Part shown: positions 59,452 to 64,000 of the stretch, piece by piece
Layout of the letters: every line of letters starts with the position of its first letter
Numbering within the stretch: the stretch's first letter is position 1
Source of the DNA: Paenibacillus sp. DCT19
GTDB taxonomy: Bacteria; Bacillota; Bacilli; Paenibacillales; Paenibacillaceae
Length of the DNA stretch: 64,000 bases
Reading direction: 5' to 3'
Assembly: GCF_003268635.1 (NCBI RefSeq)
Contig: NZ_CP029639.1
Coordinates: forward strand, 3,607,501 to 3,671,500
Position numbers and translations under genes: made by a program
Notes under the pieces: generated by a model
Seen by the model: only the letters and a program-made list of their open reading frames with translations
What the model was told of the DNA's origin: nothing
Databases searched by the model: none

Positions 59452-60798
59452 CTAACGACGGACTTTTCGCTCGTCCCAAATGCGGTCTGCTTCGATTAAT
59501 GCTTCATCGATCGACATAGTTCCGGAGAGCATGTCTTGCACAAGATCATAGAATGCATTGCGGAAGCCGGGCGGGATCTCGTCCGCTCCCCAATAATGCT
59601 CCATCCCGCGAAGTTTCAACATATCCGGATTATCAAGCCACTGCTCTACCTCTTGCATAAGCTCGGAAGACTGAATAAACAAATGCTCACTGGTAACCGG
59701 AGTACCACCCACAGCCTGCAAATAATTCGCATACTCTTCATTACTGTAGAAAAAATGTAAAAATTGCTCGATAACCTTAGCTTTATTCGGATCGGCAGCA
59801 GCCAGAGATGACATGGCCCAGCCTGAAGGCTGCGGCAATCCAAATATATGAATGCGTCCCTGACGGTCAGGAACCGGAAAGAACCCAATCTCAAAATCAG
59901 GATCGGCTTGCTTCAACTGACTGAACATCCAGGGCCCAGACATCATCATCACCGCTTTGCCGCTAACCAAATAGTCAATGGTCTGATAATCCGCAATGTT
60001 CATGAAGCCAGGAACGATGTAATCCTCGTCCCACAATACTTTCAGATCTCGAAAGGCCTCTTCAGGATCAGCATCCGTCCAGCTAACCTGACCTGCGGTT
60101 CGTTTGCGGTTCCACTCCTGATCTTTGGAATACACATGATCCAGCATAAAATGATTTGTCCAGAAGCCCATATGCCATAAGTCCTTGCCACCGACAACAA
60201 GCGGATATATGCCCTTGGCTTGAATAATCTGGCACAGTTCAAGAAATTGTTGATACGTGGCAGGCTCATTTAGGCCCCATTCCCGAAACAATTTCTTGTT
60301 ATACACAATACCTTGAGGTACCTCCGCTTTAAGAGGAGCAGTATATATTGTACCATTCACCTTGGGAATGTCATCAAACAGCCCGACTATACTCTTCGGC
60401 AACTCAGCTAACAAACCTGCATCGGCAAACATCTGGGTATCCCGCATTTCCACTAGATCGGGGAATTGACCCATTGCATCAAGCAATGAAAGTTCATCTG
60501 CATACCCCTTGGCTTGCTGTGTATGTTCAACTACCGAAATTTGCACGTTGAGATGTGATTTTTTAAAGTCATTAATGATTGTTTGAATGCCCTTGTGGTG
60601 TGCTCCGTCTCCCATGGCATAGGTAATCGTCAATTGAACCGGCTCCGCTTCAGAGGTAGGCGATGAGACAGAATCTTCCCTCGTTACAAGGCCGCAGCCT
60701 GCAATCACCATAAGTAGCAACGCAATCATGATCTTCTTCCACCAGACAAGCTTGTATTCACAAAGGTATGACCGACGATGTTTAGTTGTGTAATCCAT
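59452..60798 (-). CDS. Extracellular solute-binding lipoprotein (family 1)
   Basis: 448 residues. Lipobox VIAGC after a membrane segment. SBP features: LTITYAMGDGAHHKGIQTII, FPDLVEMRDTQMFADAGLLA, YLVSGKAVMMMSGPWMFSQL. ATG 60798 (AAGGGA) overlaps the response regulator stop by 17 nt. No permease gene follows, so its transporter must be encoded right of the window or elsewhere. Supplies oligosaccharides of the locus. Confidence 0.88.
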   Translation of the reverse strand: MDYTTKHRRSYLCEYKLVWWKKIMIALLLMVIAGCGLVTREDSVSSPTSEAEPVQLTITYAMGDGAHHKGIQTIINDFKKSHLNVQISVVEHTQQAKGYADELSLLDAMGQFPDLVEMRDTQMFADAGLLAELPKSIVGLFDDIPKVNGTIYTAPLKAEVPQGIVYNKKLFREWGLNEPATYQQFLELCQIIQAKGIYPLVVGGKDLWHMGFWTNHFMLDHVYSKDQEWNRKRTAGQVSWTDADPEEAFRDLKVLWDEDYIVPGFMNIADYQTIDYLVSGKAVMMMSGPWMFSQLKQADPDFEIGFFPVPDRQGRIHIFGLPQPSGWAMSSLAAADPNKAKVIEQFLHFFYSNEEYANYLQAVGGTPVTSEHLFIQSSELMQEVEQWLDNPDMLKLRGMEHYWGADEIPPGFRNAFYDLVQDMLSGTMSIDEALIEADRIWDERKVRR

Positions 60799-62398
60799 GT
60801 ACCGTCGTTCCCTTCGATTGCCTGAATTCTTGTGGAATCTGACCATAGTGCTTGCGAAACATATCGCTGAACAAGCGGGCACTGTTATATCCCACCTTTT
60901 CCGCGATTTCATAGACCATCAAATTGGAGTGCAATAGCATTTGGCGAGCATGCTTCATTCGTATCTCGGTCAAATATTGTTTATAATTTTGCCCCGTATG
61001 TTTTTTGAAAAAGGTGCTAAAGTAGGAAGGATTCATGTATATAAGCCCCGCTATCGAATCCAGCGTAATGTTCTCCGAATAATTAGCCTCAATGTATTCC
61101 TTGACTTGCTTGATCTGCCCATGTTCTTTGTTGCCCAGGCGGCTTTTCACCAACGGGTGAATGTCCGCGATAAAATCGCCTACATAAGCCTCCACTTCCT
61201 GCAGGGTATCGAAATCGCTGATTCGCTTAAGCAAAATACGAAAATCTTCATTGTATGTCTCCAGCGAAACCCCCATGGTCTGTAATTCCTGTCGGAGCGT
61301 TATCAGCGTATCGTAAACGCAAGATATAGCTGTTTGCTTATTGCTGACTGCAGCCTGCTTGATCGCTAGCAGCAGTCGTGAGAGGGGCTCTTGGAGAGCA
61401 TTCGCGTCAACTGACTCAACCAGGTGATCAAGTAGCTGTGACTGCATTTCCTCAATACGTAGCTGTGCAACAGGTTCTGCCGGAGACGTATCATAGGGAA
61501 TGACATGTCCGGTGCTTAGAAAGTAGGCCCAGTCCAAGGCTTCAAGTGCTTGTCTGAACGAGGTAGCTGCATCCTGGAGAGAGCTTACGGCTCCCCCTAC
61601 ACCAATCGACATGTCTAACTTCAAATAGCTGCGAACCTGATCCCGAACTGTTTTTGACACTTGAATCGGCAAATTTTTATCATCACATAATATGAGATAA
61701 CAGAACATGTCGCCCTTGCGGAAGAATAAGCTGTTTGGGATGTTCTTCAAGCTTTCGCGCATAACATTGGTTATGGCAAAATCAATCAGCTTACGTTCTC
61801 GCTTCTGCCATCTTATCTGGTCCTGCACACCCCGGCTATAATCAGCCACGCAAACGACTGCATGTTTGTCATCGTTTAGGTTCAAGGATTTCTGAAGGGC
61901 ATGAGCGGCCTTATCATCACCATCGGTCAAACGATCCAGCAATTCTTCAAAGGATCTGTCTTTATTATCCCGCTCCAGATGCTGAAGCTTCTCAAGCTTG
62001 CGCTCCTCTTCCGTCTCGTCCCTGATTAAGGATACCGCCTTGTGAATCACTTGCTTCAGCTGATTGGTATTCACGGGCTTGATCAAATAATCCAGTGCCC
62101 CGTATTTCAATGCCTCCTGCGCATAATCAAACTCTTTGTGGGCGCTAATAAAGACAACCTTCGGTGTTCGCCGCGATGCCTGAACATACCTCAGTACATC
62201 GATGCCGGATTGGCCGGGCATGCAAATGTCACTGACAATCAAATCTGGGTTGCAGCGATCAATTAACTCAATCAGTTCGTTTCCATCATAAGCCTCACCT
62301 GCAATTTCAATACCGAGCGCCTCCCAATCGATGAGCATTCTTAAGCCTCTCAGGATGACTGGCTCATCGTCAGCGAGAATCATTCGAATCGTGTTCAT
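60782..62398 (-). CDS. Response regulator, YesN/AraC type
   Basis: 538 residues. Receiver with DD pocket, phospho-Asp in PDLIVSDICMPGQSG, Lys in YLIKPVNTN; long central region; C-terminal AraC HTH pair (ITLDSIAGLIYMNPSYFSTF, FKKHTGQNYKQYLTEIRMKH, YEIAEKVGYNSARLFSDMFR). Starts 29 nt inside the kinase gene. Expected to activate the polysaccharide genes downstream. Confidence 0.92.
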   Translation of the reverse strand: MNTIRMILADDEPVILRGLRMLIDWEALGIEIAGEAYDGNELIELIDRCNPDLIVSDICMPGQSGIDVLRYVQASRRTPKVVFISAHKEFDYAQEALKYGALDYLIKPVNTNQLKQVIHKAVSLIRDETEEERKLEKLQHLERDNKDRSFEELLDRLTDGDDKAAHALQKSLNLNDDKHAVVCVADYSRGVQDQIRWQKRERKLIDFAITNVMRESLKNIPNSLFFRKGDMFCYLILCDDKNLPIQVSKTVRDQVRSYLKLDMSIGVGGAVSSLQDAATSFRQALEALDWAYFLSTGHVIPYDTSPAEPVAQLRIEEMQSQLLDHLVESVDANALQEPLSRLLLAIKQAAVSNKQTAISCVYDTLITLRQELQTMGVSLETYNEDFRILLKRISDFDTLQEVEAYVGDFIADIHPLVKSRLGNKEHGQIKQVKEYIEANYSENITLDSIAGLIYMNPSYFSTFFKKHTGQNYKQYLTEIRMKHARQMLLHSNLMVYEIAEKVGYNSARLFSDMFRKHYGQIPQEFRQSKGTTVHGLHN

Positions 62399-64000
62399 GC
62401 CGCACCTCCAGGTTCAGAGGAAGCAGAATCCGTACCGACGTTCCGATATGCGGTCTGCTCTCCATGTCTAGTCCATACTGGCTTCCATATGCTGCCTTAA
62501 TGCGTTCATGCACATTTTTGATACCAATGCTTTTACCCATGTTTCGATCCTGGTTTTTCACGTGAATCCGCAGGGACTCTAATTGTTCTTGCTCCATTCC
62601 TGCCCCATCATCGTATATGGTTATACTGAGAATATCGCCCTCAAGCCGTTCTATTGTGATTAATACGATTCCCTTTCCGCCCTTGGGACGAATACCGTGA
62701 TGAACCGAATTTTCAACAATGGGCTGAAGAATTAGCTTAAGCACGATGGCCGAGGCGAGCTCCGGCGACTGCAGCTCGACTTGTAATGAAATACGATGGT
62801 CAAACCTAACCTCGATCAGATGAAAATAGTGTCGAAGGTGCTCTAGCTCTTGTGCCAGTGTTACAGACTCATCCCCATAATCAATAACATACTGCAGTTG
62901 GTCTGAAAGTGCGTGGATCATATCAGCTACCTTTCGATCCCCATTGGCAACTGCGCTCATGCGAATGACCTCTAGCGTATTATACAAATAATGCGGTCGA
63001 ATCTGGCTTTTCAGTGCGTTCAACTCTGCCTGCTTTCGTTTGATTTCATTGATATATGCATCGTTAATATATTCCTTGAGTCGTTCTACCATTCGGTTAA
63101 AGCCATTAGCAAGCCGTCCCATCTCATCCTTGCGGCCAACCTTCAACTCAATATCCAAATTGCCCGACTCTACTTTGATCATCTGGCGTATTAACTGCAA
63201 AATAGGTCTGGTGAACATTCGTGAAAATATCAAGCCCATCAGAAACAAAGCAGCAAAGCTTGCTATAGCAGCCACCCAGACACTTTTTTTCGTACGAATA
63301 ATCGGAGAATAAATATCCTCCTTGGACATTAACCCCACAACTTTACCTTGGATATAAGGAAGCGGCTCACTGAAAACAATCATATCTCCACGGGCTTTGA
63401 CTCCGAATTCGTCAAAACGGGAACCGATTTTATCACGTCGGTTCGAATATAAAATGATACCGTTTTCATTTACGATGAAAATCTCATCTTTTTTACCAAG
63501 TCTCGATTGCTGAAGCAAACTGTCAAACACGTTAACGTCAATATCCAGAAATAAGGTTCCGTAGATTTGGACCGGATTCTGTACGCCTCGGGAGGTATCG
63601 ATCCAGCTTCGTGCAAAGGTCATCACCAAATCCTGGGAATTGTAATATACCTCCATATGATATGGGAAAACAGCCAGCTTTTTGGGGTTGGTTGTAAGCG
63701 TGTAGTTCCACTCTATCGGTGGATAACTGACAAAAGGATCCATTTGCTTGCTGCCTCGGGATTGCTGATTCAGCGTTCCGCCCTCTGCTCGCACAAACAG
63801 CACATTCTGGATATTCGCGTCGCTGAACAGCACCGTTTTAATGAAATCATCCATGGCAGACGAGTTAAATCCACTCGGATACAACTCTGAGGAATCTTTC
63901 AGAAAAATGTCGTCTGGTTGTGCCTTGGTGTACATCAAATTGGAAATATTATCGTATTTTCTCAGCATGTCGTTCACGTTATTACGCATGTACACCATCA
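62370..64000 (-). CDS. Sensor histidine kinase, YesM type, 5' end outside window
   Basis: About 543 residues visible; the first membrane segment is probably beyond 64000. Extracellular Cache-like part, membrane segment WVAAIASFAALFLMGLIFS, HAMP, phospho-acceptor motif QIRPHYLYNTLEVIRM, ATPase domain QPIVENSVHHGIRPKGGKG, DDGAGM, SIGIKNVHERI. Pairs with the response regulator that overlaps its 3' end. Senses an extracellular sugar-linked signal by family precedent. Confidence 0.9.
   Translation of the reverse strand, partial: MVYMRNNVNDMLRKYDNISNLMYTKAQPDDIFLKDSSELYPSGFNSSAMDDFIKTVLFSDANIQNVLFVRAEGGTLNQQSRGSKQMDPFVSYPPIEWNYTLTTNPKKLAVFPYHMEVYYNSQDLVMTFARSWIDTSRGVQNPVQIYGTLFLDIDVNVFDSLLQQSRLGKKDEIFIVNENGIILYSNRRDKIGSRFDEFGVKARGDMIVFSEPLPYIQGKVVGLMSKEDIYSPIIRTKKSVWVAAIASFAALFLMGLIFSRMFTRPILQLIRQMIKVESGNLDIELKVGRKDEMGRLANGFNRMVERLKEYINDAYINEIKRKQAELNALKSQIRPHYLYNTLEVIRMSAVANGDRKVADMIHALSDQLQYVIDYGDESVTLAQELEHLRHYFHLIEVRFDHRISLQVELQSPELASAIVLKLILQPIVENSVHHGIRPKGGKGIVLITIERLEGDILSITIYDDGAGMEQEQLESLRIHVKNQDRNMGKSIGIKNVHERIKAAYGSQYGLDMESRPHIGTSVRILLPLNLEVRHEHDSNDSR

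Overview
The window looks like a chromosomal segment of a Paenibacillus or close relative (Bacillota, spore former). The signs are several YesM/YesN-type two-component pairs, CotF-like coat proteins, a YjcZ-type small sporulation peptide, AGGAGG-type ribosome binding sites, many carbohydrate ABC and glycoside hydrolase genes, and a paeninodin-like lasso peptide precursor. Most genes lie on the minus strand.

Layout. 0-2.5 kb: end of a YesM/YesN pair. 3.1-5.9 kb: small spore/coat genes, with two 'small protein + CotF' pairs flanking a Zn alcohol dehydrogenase. 6-8.4 kb: LysR regulator divergent from an MFS exporter. 8.6-13.1 kb: AT-rich beta-glucoside module (GH1 phospho-beta-glucosidase, PTS EIIBCA, divergent LysR). 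13.4-14.0 kb: Nudix hydrolase behind a TPP riboswitch and terminator. 14.1-17.0 kb: operon of two SDRs, a TetR regulator and a small protein. 17.2-19.4 kb: a patch of gene remnants, repeated hairpin elements, an unaccompanied lasso peptide precursor, an Rrf2 regulator and a VOC protein. 19.7-21.9 kb: threonine to glycine catabolism (tdh, kbl). 22.4-27.0 kb: HK-RR-ABC module of the peptide-stress type. 27.5-33.3 kb: YcaQ-like protein with a LexA-like box, a MerR/SDR divergon, and two transcription units sharing a near-identical promoter/operator. 33.4-38.9 kb: GH43 and sugar ABC transporter with a divergent AraR-like regulator and a cre site. 39-45 kb: GNAT, diguanylate cyclase, PhzF, YjcZ, stalk-domain protein, HAD phosphatase. 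45.6-64 kb: a polysaccharide utilisation locus (GH88, GH43, alpha/beta hydrolase, heparinase II/III, GH28-like, a very large lyase with discoidin-like modules, solute-binding lipoprotein, YesN, YesM), still open at the right edge.

Sequence quality. At least six genes are split by seven frameshifts. Each is restored by adding one base to a mononucleotide run (six G/C runs, one T run). The restored lengths are all multiples of three. Homopolymer under-calling in the assembly explains this better than true gene decay, although the lyase tail and an aldo/keto reductase remnant look truly degenerate.

Most notable: a 45-codon lasso peptide precursor (17634-17771, minus) with a Thr at leader position -2, an Asp9 ring acceptor and a C-terminal Ser, but no maturation genes nearby; the TPP riboswitch in front of a Nudix hydrolase; and two families of short hairpin repeats, one of which abuts a truncated gene.
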